Assembly: GCA_025618425.1 (NCBI GenBank)
Contig: CM046836.1
Span: 17,621,743 to 17,685,742 of the forward strand
Origin: Heliocidaris tuberculata
Taxonomy: Eukaryota; Echinodermata; Echinoidea; Camarodonta; Echinometridae
DNA: 64,000 nucleotides
Direction of reading: 5' to 3'
In this document: in pieces, positions 1-11,680 of the stretch
How positions within the stretch are numbered: position 1 is the stretch's first letter
Layout: every line of letters begins with the position of its first letter
Made by a program: the position numbers and the translations under genes
The notes under the pieces: generated by a model
Database searches by the model: none
What the model was told of the DNA's origin: nothing
What the model saw: only the letters and a program-made list of their open reading frames with translations

Positions 1-42
<42 letters not shown>
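1..42. repeat. (AT)n microsatellite at window start
   Basis: Uninterrupted AT dinucleotide run. The rest of 43-1275 is AT-rich with no gene or structured repeat that I recognise apart from a T-rich tract near 780-815. Confidence 0.9.
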
Positions 43-44
<2 letters not shown>

Positions 45-1275
45 CATTTTCATTAATGAAATGTTAATATTGTTACTTTTATGTTAACTAATCATGCTAA
101 TATTGCACTGTATAAAACAGGGGCCATGGAGCGTTTTTGAAAGCACTGAGGAGGTTGGGGAGCATGCGAATGAGTATATTATAGGCTTTTTACACTTGCA
201 AAAAAAATTATCAAGAGACTAATATCTCACTAATGAACAATTTAACAAAAATGATAAGTATGATATCAACAATTAAAAGGGCCGAGGAATTACAATGCCT
301 TCACACCGTGACTGAATTTAACACTTTTACTTGCAAGATACAACCTTTTAGTATTTTAGTATTTTAGTATCCACCAATCAAAATGGTAGGATACAGCTTT
401 GGGGATGGGTGGTCAATTTTCTGCCCTCTTAAAGGGTAAATCCGTAGGTCTACTTTAAAACTTTATAAAATTTCTTCTCATGTATCGGATTTTCCTCAGA
501 CTCTCAATATCTAAATTTTTATGCTTTTATTTAAATGGAAATCAAGCCTTAAATTTAATGGCAATTTGTTCTGAATAAAAAGCAGAAAAATTAGAGAAGA
601 CAAGTGACATTTTGAACAAAGTCGGACAAGCAATAAGAACATTATGAACTTTTGAAAGTTGTAATCACTATACATATGGGAATTTCAAATTGGCCGAATC
701 GGTCATGTCATTGTGATGTAGCCGCCGACAACTCTCCCATTTGCTCCAACACACAAAAATTAAACTAAAATGATCGTGTTGTTTTGTTTTGTTTTTTTTT
801 TTGTTTTTTTTTTAATGTATTGCTCACTAGGATCTTTTTCGTTTTTGGAGGACCTATAAAATATGCTATCTACAAAATATGTTAAGTTCTGCCCTGAGGG
901 AAAAGGCACTTAGGAGAAAACCGCAAATAAATTATATTTTGGTGTATGGTAAACGGGTGAGTTGACCGTCGGTGAATAGTCTCAATACGTCACTCGGCAA
1001 ATTGCCAGTTTGAGATTCGCATACATAATTATAGTGATCTAATTTTTCAAACATTCATTTCATAACTTTCTTATTCTTTGTCTGATTCCTTTCAAAATTT
1101 CACTATCCTGTTAATTATATTTTTCTGCTTTCAAACAAAGCAAATTATTACGAAGGTCAGATTGCCATTTAAGCGATGAATGAGTCGGTTTTCCCTTCCA
1201 TGTTGAGTCGAAACTTTTAATTTTTAGACTATAAAGATTGTGATTCATAGATCATGGCGCATGAATCCAGCTTAC

Positions 1276-1414
1276 CGTTAATGTTGATGTTACCATCTGA
1301 GCCTGATCGCTGGTCGATACGGTCAAGACCCCAGTAATCACTAGCGTCTCGGTTATCAAGTACAGTAGCAAGACCGTCTTCCTCGATGAGCTTGACGCCA
1401 TTCAGTCCACGAAC
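1276..1414 (-). CDS. Protease exon 3: propeptide end and N-terminus of mature S8 domain
   Basis: Starts VRGLNGVKLIEEDG (end of the propeptide beta sheet) and continues to YWGLDRIDQRSGSDGNININ. Acceptor CTAG before 1414, donor GTAAG after 1276; leaves a phase-1 junction, so a next exon exists to the left of the window. Confidence 0.85.
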
Positions 1415-3451
1415 CTAGACCAAAACAATGTTCAGTGAAATGTAATATAGTCATGATAGTGTTGCCCAATATCGTGTATTTGATGCCATGCCACAGGGGC
1501 GGCGCTACAGGGGGGGCAGAGGGGGCGACCGCCCCCCTATGATTTTTCAAGTAGTGAAAAAAGAAAAAAAAAGAAAAAAGAAGAAAAGGAGGAAGAAAAG
1601 GGAAGAAAAGGGAAGAAAAGGGAAGAAAGAAGAAAGAGGAGTATTAAAAAGAGAGGTCTTAAACATATAACTCTATATTACCCCTGTTATTTAATGGAGA
1701 AAAAATATGACGTCATCTTTAGGTCGTCTTGCCCCTCCTATCAAAATACCCTGGCGCCGCCCCTGCCATGCCATGACGGCTTTTCAAGCAATGGAAAATA
1801 TATTTCCTCAATATCGAGATTCTGATCTTGGAATAACCTTCCTTCTGACAAAATTAGGGTCTCAAGTGGAAAAACTGACCCAATTTTTTAGGAGTTGTCT
1901 GACAACTCGTCCCGACGGAAATTCTTGTCATTTTTTTTGGTGTGTTTAGTAATGTCCACTCATACTACTTCCTTTGTGACAAAGTTTGGTGCATGAAGTT
2001 GATGGGGTGAAATTGACCCGACTTTGGAGTCTGTTTCGGGGGCTCTGCATGGGGACTTTAAAACCCGACAGCTACTTTCAGGCTGACAACCTGATTACTT
2101 AGAGGATCTCAGTAACTTTGAGGGATCAAATCTAATGGGTGAAATGGGATGACTGATTCGGGACAGGCTCCTGGCCTACCTGAGAGTTATCAGAGGACCC
2201 TACATAATCTGCCCGACCAGAAAATGTATTTCCTCTTTTAAAATACCGTGGTATCCATCAGCTTTTTTTCTAATATTGAGGTTAATTAAAGTGAACTATA
2301 GGCCTATCTGTGAACAGAAAGCCTAGAAACAATTTTTTCCGTTAAGAACCAATCTCATATGACCGATAACTATAAATCATTCAGAAATCGGTATCCAGAA
2401 GTTTATGTAGAAAATGTTTTGGATGTTGCATACAGGTACAATTTCATCGATTTATGCTTATGAGCTTCAACACGTATGTACATTATATATATATATATAT
2501 ATACAGTACATGTTCGTTCGGGGAAATTATTCAAGGTGATCATAAAATATTCTAACGTGTTTTTTGCTCACCTTTTCAAGCAAATCGCCATCGAGTGTGA
2601 CAACGACTGCGTTGATGATACCACTGATGATGTTGCGGACGATACCACTCTTCATGCTGGCGGCAAAGTCAGCAACATTGACGCCATCCTGCAATATTTA
2701 AGAGTAAGTCTTCCTTCTGTCAAAACGTGTATGGAAGGGACTTATGACAAACGTTACAACGATCCACATTTCTTCGGGACTACTGAACCAAATCAGATGG
2801 GGTTTCAGCCGAAATGCAGATAATTAGGTATAACTTTATAATCTTAATCCATATTCAGATTAATTCACAATGTGGAAGCTATTGTTGCTGAAAATCCGAT
2901 TATATATTTTTTTAAAGGACAAACTAAAAGATGGTCGCCATGATGGCATTCAAAATCGCTAGTAAAGTGTTTTTATTTTCCTGGTTTTTCCAAGCACGAG
3001 CTTTGATTTCCAGTGGTTATTCGCCTCCTTCAACTTTGCGATGTTATTCTATCAATTAATATATGTTGTTGTGCACATTGTGCCGTTTATCATAATAAAA
3101 TGAATTTGAACTTTAAGTCAGTCCAGGGCCCCGTTGCATAAAACTTACCGTTAATGGTAACTCTGCTATCAATGGTAACTACCATGGTAACATCACTCAA
3201 CAGCCAATCAAAATCAAGGTTTCCATGGGAGTTACCATTGATGGCAAAGTTACCGTTAATGGTAAGTTTTATGCAACAGGGCCCAGTTCTGTGATCTAAT
3301 AATCAATCAATCAAATCAGAAATCAATTTAAAGATGAACTCACCTCAAGGGCAACGATGTACTGGCCTGGAATGTTTGGCTCCACTCGGAGGACAGGTGC
3401 AAGACGGCACTGGGCCACAGCAGCGAAGAGAAGAACAAGGAGAACTCGCAT
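1276..3451 (-). CDS. Subtilisin/proteinase K-like secreted serine protease, first three coding exons (gene runs off the left edge)
   Basis: Three exons on the minus strand join in frame: 3451-3344 (36 codons), 2688-2572 (39 codons) and 1414-1276 (46 codons plus 1 nt), each with GT donor and AG acceptor. Residues 1-15 form a signal peptide (MRVLLVLLFAAVAQC). About 28-85 resemble an I9 inhibitor propeptide (starts GQYIVALE, later LNGVKLIEEDG). About 95-120 carry DYWGLDRIDQR, the usual start of the mature domain in proteinase K/aqualysin-type S8 proteases. The propeptide acts as an intramolecular chaperone and inhibitor in this family. The catalytic Asp, His and Ser exons are not in the window; 1-1275 shows no further exon I can recognise. 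Family assignment is from motif recognition; activity cannot be judged from this part. Confidence 0.85.
1494..1765. mobile_element. Non-autonomous hAT-type MITE with 8-bp target duplication
   Basis: Ends CAGGGGCGGCG / CGCCGCCCCTG are inverted. The flanks 1486-1493 and 1766-1773 are both CCATGCCA, an exact 8-bp duplication as expected for hAT transposases. The interior is purine rich (A/G tracts 1555-1640). No coding sequence. Confidence 0.85.
2572..2688 (-). CDS. Protease exon 2: I9-like propeptide core
   Basis: 39 codons in phase 0, from DGVNVADFAASM to DGDLLEK. Acceptor GCAG precedes 2688 and donor GTGAGC follows 2572. The alternation of short hydrophobic stretches fits the I9 alpha/beta fold. 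No stop in the used frame. Confidence 0.83.
3126..3284. mobile_element. Palindromic MITE, GGGCCC-GTTGCATAAA family
   Basis: Left arm GGGCCCCGTTGCATAAAACT and right arm end GTTTTATGCAACAGGGCCC form inverted repeats of about 65 bp (each with TTACCGTTAATGGTAA) around a short centre. Non-coding. Sits in protease sequence upstream of exon 2, inside intron 1. Confidence 0.75.
3344..3451 (-). CDS. Protease exon 1: signal peptide and start of propeptide
   Basis: ATG at 3451-3449; hydrophobic run LLVLLFAAVA follows a single Arg, typical of a signal peptide. The exon ends in phase 0 at ...YIVALE before a GTGAGT donor (3343-3338). This start is chosen because it gives the signal peptide directly and the propeptide length fits the family. 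Confidence 0.85.
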
Positions 3452-6051
3452 CTTGGGTTAGGTGATTGTCTAGAATGATTTTTTTTTTTCCAACACAAAA
3501 AAATGAAATTAAGAATAAGAATAATTAAGAATAATGTTATTGGCCCTAACCCCCCCCCCCTTCCGCCTAAAGGGGGCATTTCAGTAGACTGATAGCCCCA
3601 AAAGCAGATATTTTGTAAGTCTCGTGAACCTTATATGAAAAGTTGCAAGATGGCCCGTGACATGTCAGTCCCATAGCTGTCGGTCTCATAGGCCTAACGG
3701 CGTATCTGGGGGGGGGGGGGGGGGCAAGGGGGCACGTGCCAAGGGCGGCTGTTGGAGGGGGCGCAAAAAAGCAAAAGAGAGAGAAAAAAGGGGGGTATAA
3801 AGAAAAATCATAATCCTTATTATGCGCCCCAATCCGCAGGGTATAGGCCTAAATGTATGAGAAACACAGTTTTTGAGGTTGGAAAAGCGCCATTATTGAG
3901 ACAAACACCACACGATTTGAGACATCGGTTGAACAGTGCAGCAGGGTCTTTATTCAGCCATGATGAATAGACGCTTAACCATCTCAACATGGTGCTATGG
4001 TGCTCATGCAGATTCCAATATACATGTACATGTATAAACATAATCAACAATATTAATATTGGCGTGGCTTATTTTCTTTCTTCTTTCCTCTTTCCTTCAT
4101 GAGCATCAAATATACTGTCAGTGACTGTCTATCTACAAACAGCCACTAAATCACAAGATAATAAAAATTTAGAAACAATCAGTGATCACAAACACTAAGG
4201 GCACTAGCGTACCCAAGGGGGGGGGGGGCAGGGGGGCAGACTGCCCCCCCCCTGACAAGTTTTTACAGAAAAAACAATTCCGCCATTTTAGACTCTTTTT
4301 TTTAGGCTTGTCAGATAACTATGGAGGGAAACATCTGCTGATACCCCCCCCCCCCCCCCCCCCCCACCGAACGACTTTTTGAGGGCTGGCAAAAAAAAAA
4401 AAAAAAAAAAAGCCACCCAATTTAACATTCCCATCTATTTCAAATACTACATCCTGATTGACATAATCTTTCTATCCAGTCCCCATACACCCAAACCATT
4501 CATCGATGCCAAAATTTCTAAAGATTGGTCGCTTTGCTCCCTTGCATAATTATTTTCTTTCAGGATCTTGTAATTTTCCGCCCCCAGTATATAGTTCTTA
4601 AATAGAAATAGCTTAAAAGATTCAAAACTTTAAAAAATAAAGATGTAATTGTCGTTGCTTTGCTCGCTATCATCTAAGTTTCATCTGACTCTTGCTAAAT
4701 GTTCCGCCCAAATATAGGATAAAGTCTATTTGCAAAGGTTCAACATTTGAAAAAAAAATATCGACTTTCGGTCGCCTTGCTGAATTTCTGGACTATTTCT
4801 CAAGGTTTTTGTAAATTTTGCTCCCCCCAAATTTAGAAGTGAGTGAATAGAAAACCGTTTATCTATGTGCAAATTTCGAATTTCTCTACCGTTGAATTGC
4901 AGTGGTCAATTGCAAAGTTTCCTGGGTAAGATGCACAAGAAATGTTGTTGTTGTTGTTGTTGTTTTTAGAATTAAAAACTGAAAATTTTGCCTCTTGGTC
5001 ACTTTGCTCCCTAGCTTGTACAATGACGTCGATAAGTTTGGGCAGTCGGGGGGGGGGGGGGGCAACTTCATTGTTTGCTCCGGGCGCCATAATCCCTAGA
5101 TACCCACTGCATAGGCCATCGGTCTCATGAACCCAAGATAGCTTTTCAGAAGGCCCGTAAGACTGCCATTGTCGGTTTCGTGGGCTGTAGCTAATCCCTT
5201 AGTCACACCATCAAGACCGATTACAAAACAGCTCTATCATTTTAAGCATTGTGATTGGTCAAATCGCGTCACATGACACGCAACTTTTTTCGCGTAGTCT
5301 GCACGGGAGTGCATAAGGTGAGCAACGAAAAGTGATATTGCACGCTCCATGATCAGCGACCAGCGTAGAGCCTTAGAAGAAGAGGTCTTACCTTTTCATT
5401 TTCTAGAAGCAGAACTAACAGAACTCTAACGTTAGATCTAGATTTTCGTTTGTTTTGAATTTCATGTGTCGCCATTTTATAAAACAAATAACGCACTTGA
5501 CCCTGTTGTGCGAAATGTAAATGCAGTGAACGCTCGGTATCTTTAGATGGTGCGCACTGTGAACTCGCCGCAAGCGGCTCGTGTGTTATTTGTATACAAC
5601 AGACCGATCAAATTATTACATTATCTCTAGCATGTCTATACAATGGCCAAAAAGAGGTCGGTTTGGAGTAGGGTTGGCGGTGTATTTAAAGCATAAAGAA
5701 CTATTGACTTATTGCAGTACTTTAATAATGAAATAATACGCAGGCACAAGTGTGACAATCATAAGCAAATGTCAATGATATTAACCTTTTCACACAAGCA
5801 GTAAAAGAAAAGTCTATGGATTTCACACAAACGAACATCAGTCATCATTCAAACAATACAATCATAAATTACAGAAATCACTGCGGATTTCGTCCTGAAA
5901 CCCTCCGCTGCCTAGTATTTAAGAATTATAATTGACACATTGCATTTGATAAGAAATGATAAGCCGACACAAGACAAGTGATAATTTTGATTCCAAAACC
6001 TGTAAAGAAATAACAAGAAAATAATTGCGTGTAAAGTTTGTATATACCATG
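3452..6051. other. Intergenic stretch with G/C homopolymer-bearing repeat fragments
   Basis: No gene found. Long G or C runs at about 3709-3724, 4217-4230, 4343-4365 and 5049-5062. The segment 4190-4400 shares words (GTCAGA..ACTATGGAGGGAAA, CGACTTTTTGAGGGCTGGC) with the intact element at 6052-6467, so it is a diverged relative. 5200-5640 is unique-looking and unexplained. Confidence 0.5.
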
Positions 6052-6300
6052 CAGTGGCGGATTTAGGGGGGGGGCAATCCCGGCCCGTGCCCCCCCCCTT
6101 TTGAGGGAAAACAATGCATTGTGCTCCCCCTATTTGTGATTGTGCCCCCCCCCCCCTTTCGACCAGAAAACCTTTTTTTTTTTTTTTTTTTTTTTTTTGT
6201 CAGAGAATTATGGAGGGGAACTGGACCCCATAACCCCCCTCCCCCCCCCCCCACTGATCGACTTTTGGAAGGCTGGCGAAAAATTTTTTTTTGGTCGCCA

Positions 6301-6332
<32 letters not shown>

Positions 6333-6467
6333 CCTCCCACTGAGCGACTTTTGGAGGGCTGGCGAGACCCAAAAAATATGGGTCTCCCTCCAAGCAGTTT
6401 CCCAAAGTTGACAATCCTGCATTTGTGTGCCCCCCCCCCCCTTTACGGAATCCTGGATCCGCCCCTG
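6052..6467. mobile_element. Non-autonomous hAT-type element, 8-bp target duplication, C-run rich
   Basis: Starts CAGTGGCGGATTTAGG and ends CCTGGATCCGCCCCTG. Flanks 6044-6051 and 6468-6475 are both ATACCATG. Inside are several C runs, a T run (about 6172-6198) and a duplicated block CGACTTTTGGARGGCTGGCGA (about 6259 and 6345). No transposase. Confidence 0.88.
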
Positions 6468-6690
6468 ATACCATGTATACCGTCTCACTGCAATGCTAGA
6501 TTTACATCATCACACACCTCACGATCCGACGCGGCATGAATTCAGAAGAAAAAAAAACTGAGTGATGTTGAAAAGTTTTTTTTTTTTTTTTAAACTGCGA
6601 AATTGACTGATTATGGTTCGGAAAGGTCATGAATAGTGAAATAGATATCTGAGGAAAAAGCCTAATCGGATCCGAATGGTTGATGGCTGT

Positions 6691-6928
6691 TATACCTCAC
6701 TCACACCGCCAAACCGATTCCACACCGACTTCAAAACCGACCGATTCTTGGCCACTGGTGGTAGTTTAATTTTTTTGTTCGGTCTGTTGTCGGTCTATTG
6801 TCGGTCTGTTGTCGGTCTATTGTCGGTCTGTTGTCGGTCTATTGTCGTTCTGTTGTCGGTCGGTTGTCGGTCGGTTGTCGGTCTGTTGTCGTTGTGGTTT
6901 CGGTCCCGTTGGTGTGAGTGGGGGTATA
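6691..6928. mobile_element. MITE with a GTCGGTCTRTT minisatellite core
   Basis: Ends TATACCTCACTCACACC and GGTGTGAGTGGGGGTATA are inverted. The middle (about 6778-6895) is a run of an 11-bp unit GTCGGTCTRTT in roughly ten copies. Non-coding. Confidence 0.7.
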
Positions 6929-6974
6929 TAGACCAGTCCTATTCTGAAACCGACTGAAAGGCTCACCTAATACC

Positions 6975-7212
6975 CCCGTCACACGAACAAGACCGACTCC
7001 AGACCGACACCAGGGACGTGTAACATCAAGCTTTAGATTGATCGTACGATTGATTTTTACGATCAATCCCACTGACTACAATGTACAATCAATCGTAAAA
7101 ATCAATCGTAAGATCAATTTCAAGCTTTATGTTTCAGGGCCCAGACCGTACATATTTGAACATTACCCCAATTGCCAAGAATCGATCGGCCTGGACTCTA
7201 GAGTCGATGTGG
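6975..7212. mobile_element. Diverged TIR element (GTCACACG...) hosting a nested palindrome
   Basis: GTCACACGAACAAGACCGAC at the left is matched in inverted form by GTCGGTTTGCTGGTGTGAC at the right (ends near 7230). A second palindromic element (7023-7133) is inserted within it. Confidence 0.5.
7023..7133. mobile_element. Palindromic MITE (CATCAAGCTTTA...GATTGATTTTTACGAT)
   Basis: Arms ACATCAAGCTTTAGATTGAT and ATCAATTTCAAGCTTTATGT, with TACGATTGATTTTTACGAT repeated in both orientations, fold into one long hairpin. Non-coding. Confidence 0.75.
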
Positions 7213-7735
7213 AGTCGGTTTGCTGGTGTGACTTTAGCCTTCTTTTCGATTTTTACTATTGCTATGACTATACGGAACCTCAGTCAGGAAGATTTCACCC
7301 TTTTCCAATGTTCAGGTCTATCCCAAATCTGGCTGAATCGGATGGTGAGGTGTGCGATGGCTTTCGGTTGACTTGCCAGCTTACCGTACTTCTGAAGAGA
7401 TGTGACGAACTTGATGGGATATGCTCGAATCATCCTCCATTTATAGAAGATGGGTCCATAGACTTCCCACTATGGGACATGGACACATGCCTTTCTTTGC
7501 ACAATTATTCTTTATCAGTCTTTGATATTATATCATAATTTGAAAGGAAAACCAAAAAGGCCGTTATTGACGTAGAGCTATTTTAGGTTGCTGAACGGTG
7601 AAAATAATTAGTTTACCTGAAGTCATCCCGTGACTCTATATTGACCCGGTTTGGGATCGCTGTGGATCGCCCTGGATCGCGCCGGAACGACGTCGCCGCG
7701 TTTTCACCTGTCTATGTTTTCACCATAGAGGTGGT

Positions 7736-7759
7736 GCGATCTAGCGCGCGCTAGATCGC
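7736..7759. repeat. Perfect 24-bp palindrome with CGCGCG centre
   Basis: GCGATCTAG followed by CGCGCG and CTAGATCGC reads identically on both strands. The surroundings (7640-7790) are locally GC-rich with repeated GGATCGC words. Confidence 0.9.
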
Positions 7760-7789
7760 TCTATCCCTTGTAATGAGAACGGGGTCTAT

Positions 7790-8706
7790 AAGATTGGTGT
7801 GTTTATTTGCTTGACATCTTCTTGGATTCTCACGCTACAGTTGATGAGGGCAAGAAACTTTGTCTCTTGTACCAGCCGAGACCAGTCTACCATTTTGTGC
7901 CCCCTCCTCCTCCTCCTCCTCCGCAATTACATGTACAATCAATTTTTTTTTTATTATCAGGTTTATAATGGGGGAGGGGAAATGAATTGGATGACTAATA
8001 TCATAATTATTTCGTCGATAATGATGGATAAAATCGCTAGTAGATGTGTAATAATGATCGATGATGGTGATGGTTGTGATGATGATAGTGATGATTAGGA
8101 TGATGATGTTCATGATGCTGGTGATGCTGGCGACATTAAGAATGATGGGGATGTTGATATTTCTTATGGTAATGATAATGATGATGGTGTGGTGGTGGTG
8201 GTAATAGAAATCATTCAGTGATGAAGAGGATGATGATGTGGATAATGAAGGAGAATGAGATGAAGGAGAACAATGAAGATGGCAATGATGATGGTAAATG
8301 TGGTGTAAATGACGGAGATAATGAAATCGGCAGTATACACGGTATAGAGTTGAAAATTTCAATATGATCATGATGATGGTGATAGTGATGATGAATATGA
8401 TAGTAATGGTGATGGTCATGGTGGTCATAAAGATTATGATGATGAAGTTGATTAGGATCGTGGTATAATATTACTGACCATGGCGATAATACTGATGGTG
8501 ATGATGATTATGATGGTGGTGATCGATGATGGTGGTGATCGATGATGGTGGTGGTGGTTGTGGTTATGATAGTGATGAGGATGGTGGTGACAAAAATGAT
8601 GATGATGACGACGATAATCATGATGGTGATATTGACTGTAATCATGATGATGACGATGATCATGATAACGATGATAGTGATGATGAGTATATGGTGGTGA
8701 TAACGG

Positions 8707-8743
<37 letters not shown>

Positions 8744-8760
8744 AAATTTGACGACGATAT
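7790..8760. repeat. GAT/ATG trinucleotide-rich region with diverged repeat head
   Basis: 7790-8000 resembles 9480-9700 (shared TTCTCACGCTA, GAGGGCAAGAAA/GAGAGCAAGAAA, ACCAGCCGAGA). Both copies are followed by CTC runs and then GAT-rich tracts (8020-8460; 8500-8745). Open frames here encode only His/Thr/Ile or Asp/Met runs. Confidence 0.7.
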
Positions 8761-9224
8761 TTGTACTTCTAATATCTGAAAATTGGATGATAATGGAATA
8801 ATGGAAATCATTCCTTAATCATAATTTCTAAAGAATTCGTAGGACGTAAGCCCTCGGTCATATCGGTACTGACTTTGAAAAAATGACTGTGAAATAAACA
8901 TGTAACAATGTCGAGGAATTGTGGGACCCTAATTACATGTCGTACATCTGTAGCAGGATTGGGACTTGACATACTCCTGAGCTATAGGCACATTTAGTTC
9001 CGCAATCTTTATCTTAGTTTTCGAGGGGAGTTTGGATAGGTCGTAACAGAAGTCATAAGGGAAATTCAGTTAATACATGTACAAGCAAGAGGACATGTAT
9101 TTACCGAACATCTGATATACGCAATCACTCAGGATACATTGAAATGATCCCGTTGGTTAAGTTTTTGAAGTGGAGGTCTTGTATCAGTGATCAAAGTACC
9201 ATAGTAGCTATACATAATAAAGAA

Positions 9225-9877
9225 AAGTGTTCATCCACTTCATCGCAAAATACGGGATGATGAGAGAGGCGATTACTTATATCTTTAAAATGTAATAATT
9301 ATTCACATAGTTTCATCATAATAATTGCAATAAGAAGGCCTGGATAAAGATCATTTGATTCAGTGGGTTGTCAAACTGTTTTTTCCGAAATCTGAAGGTA
9401 ACAGTTTCTTGGGGGAAGCCCCCCCCCCCTCCTCCAACACACACACACACACACGCACACACACACGCACACACAAACACACATGATAAAATTGGTCTGT
9501 TTAGTTTCCTGTCATCCTCTCGTATTCTCACGCTAAAATTGATGATGAGAGCAAGAAATTTTGTAACTGGTACCAGCCGAGAATACCTCAGCCATTTTGC
9601 GTTCTGCCCACCCCCCTTCTCCTCCTCCTCCTCCTCCTCCTCCTCCTCCTCCTCCTCCTCCCTCCCCCCCCCCCCCCCCTCCCCGCCGCAATACACTGAC
9701 AAGGTTATGAGTAAAAATGAGTTGGGTGAATAATATAACTACTGCGTCAACAGTATTGAAGAAATTCTGTATTAGATTTGAAATAGTGATGATTAAGATG
9801 ACGAGGAAAGTGGTGGTGGTGATGGTGATGATGATGATGATGATGATGATGGTGATGATGATGGTGATGATGATGGC

Positions 9878-9911
<34 letters not shown>

Positions 9912-10420
9912 ATGGTGATGATGTTGATGTTGATGTTGAGTATGATGATGATGATTGTGATGATGGTGGTGATGCTATATATGTGACGGTAAGAATGATG
10001 AAATTCGATATTGATAAGGATAGTAATAACGGTGGCCTGGTGGCGGTGGTGATAATACTGGTGATTATGATGATGAGGAGGAGGAGGAGGAGGAGGAGGA
10101 GGGGGAGGAGGAGGAGGAGGAGGAGGAGGAGGAGTAGGAAGAGGAGGAGGAGGAGGAGGAGGAGTAGGAAGAGGAGGAAGAGGAGGAGGAGGATTAACAA
10201 GTGTTTATTGACATCATCACACTATACGGCGTGATGAGGGAGGGGCAATACTTATGTTCTAAAAAGAGTATATTAATCATTGAAGTAGTTTCATCATTGA
10301 AGTAGTTTCATCATGATTATTAAAATAGGTGGAGGTAAAGGTGTTCCGGTCCTTTTCAAGAGTTTGTTAAACTTTTCCAACCGCCATTTGAAGGTGACTG
10401 TTTTTGGTCAGAATACTCCC
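9225..10420. repeat. Second repeat unit: (CTC)n, (GAT)n, (GAG)n tracts with a diverged duplicate flank
   Basis: 9225-9420 is matched by 10200-10420 (TTTCATCAT, GGTTGTCAAACT-like, GAAGGTGACTGTTT). Between them lie (CA)n 9440-9482, (CTC)n 9618-9660, (GAT)n 9818-9912 and (GAG)n 10074-10195. Non-coding. Confidence 0.65.
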
Positions 10421-10593
10421 CTCGCCGCGCCCCCTTCGCAGTGGCACGTGGTATCCCATATATGCGCTCGTGTATAGCGTCAACAAAAGCGATGGAAGAA
10501 AATGTTAATTTGAATTGAATTGATTTGATACTGGCATAGAGAAAATACAGAGCTGTGTCTGAGGCGACACGAGGGTAATGACTACAATAATAT

Positions 10594-10947
10594 AATATGG
10601 ACTGGCCTTGAGGGGGGGATACAACATTTATTGCCTGAACTAGAATTGTATTGGCATCGTCTTCGACTCGGGCAATACGATTCTAGTGAGGGCAATTAAT
10701 GTTGTATCCCCCGGAAGTAGCTAGTCCATATCATTACCATTAACAGAATCAGACATCTAGAGCGAATTCGAAAATATTGTAAAAATAAATACAACTTATT
10801 GCCAGCTATTTAACACGCAAAATCCCATTGACTTTCGAAACCGGGCAATAAACAATTTATCGGCCTGCAATTTTGTTGGCTTGTCAAAGCCGGGCAACAA
10901 GATGTAAAAATTGCATTGCTCAGATGTCTGATATGGTTAATGATGAT
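10594..10947. mobile_element. Two adjacent foldback MITE segments
   Basis: 10594-10733: AATATGGACTGGCC...GGGGGATACAACATT is inverted as AATGTTGTATCCCCC...CTAGTCCATAT. 10735-10947: CCATTAACAGAATCAGACATCT is inverted as AGATGTCTGATATGGTTAATG. They abut and may be one composite element. Confidence 0.6.
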
Positions 10948-11680
10948 AATAATTGTTGAATACAATCAAATTATTTTTCCATAAGATTTACAATATAAAA
11001 TGAGGATTATACCAGAATCGGGGATTAATATTTGAAATTTGAAAAGAAAACTATAAGCAAAAGGGGATAGACAGGATTGGGAATAATGGTAGCATGTAGG
11101 TAAACTATTCACAACCAAATGAAACAAGATCGACGAACTTGAGGAAAGGGTCTGTGAAAGGAACCACCTGACATACAATCGAATCTGATATTGTTTAGAC
11201 GGAGCGACAAGGCACCTTGAAGCGGGGGCTTGGAGGCTCGAGGACTTCATTCCTTCCATGCATGGATCCTCCACAATAGGGCCACTTTTAAAAATCCCTC
11301 CGTGGTACCTCTGGCACAAACCACTGGCGTAGAGTAGGTCCACCCATTGAGGGGTGGGGGGGGGGGCGTTAATGTCACGGCTGACACCATAAATATTATT
11401 TAGGAAAAGAAGGAGACGGCCCTAGAGTTTTCATAGGGGAGGGTGTAAGTCGGTTCTATCATCTTCTTCTGACGCGGTTTTTCCACTCTCTCGTCCTTTC
11501 TCTCTTATTGTCTCTGTTTCTTTCTTTAACCCCGATTTTTGCCACTGATGCCCCTCCCCTCCCCTTTATAATGGCTACGTCCGTACGCCACTGTTGCAAA
11601 ATCTTATTTGCTTCCTGTCCAGTATTTATTTACCTCATGAAATTAGCAGTTAACAAAGGGAAAAGGTTTTTTTTTCTTAA
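10948..11680. other. Unassigned intergenic DNA
   Basis: I see no gene. A minus open frame (10966-11343) has no recognisable domain or codon bias. A G run lies at 11354-11367. Confidence 0.35.

Noticed and set aside
6063..6539. Pro- and Gly-rich frames around C/G runs
   Set aside because: Homopolymer translations inside a hAT-type MITE.
7038..7538. 166-codon plus-strand open frame
   Set aside because: It begins inside a palindromic MITE and crosses element borders; no domain seen.
7835..8811. His/Thr/Ile-rich and Asp-rich frames on both strands
   Set aside because: Products of GAT/ATC trinucleotide repeats, not a histidine-rich protein.
10966..11343. 125-codon minus-strand open frame
   Set aside because: No recognisable family, no splice context, and composition like surrounding DNA.
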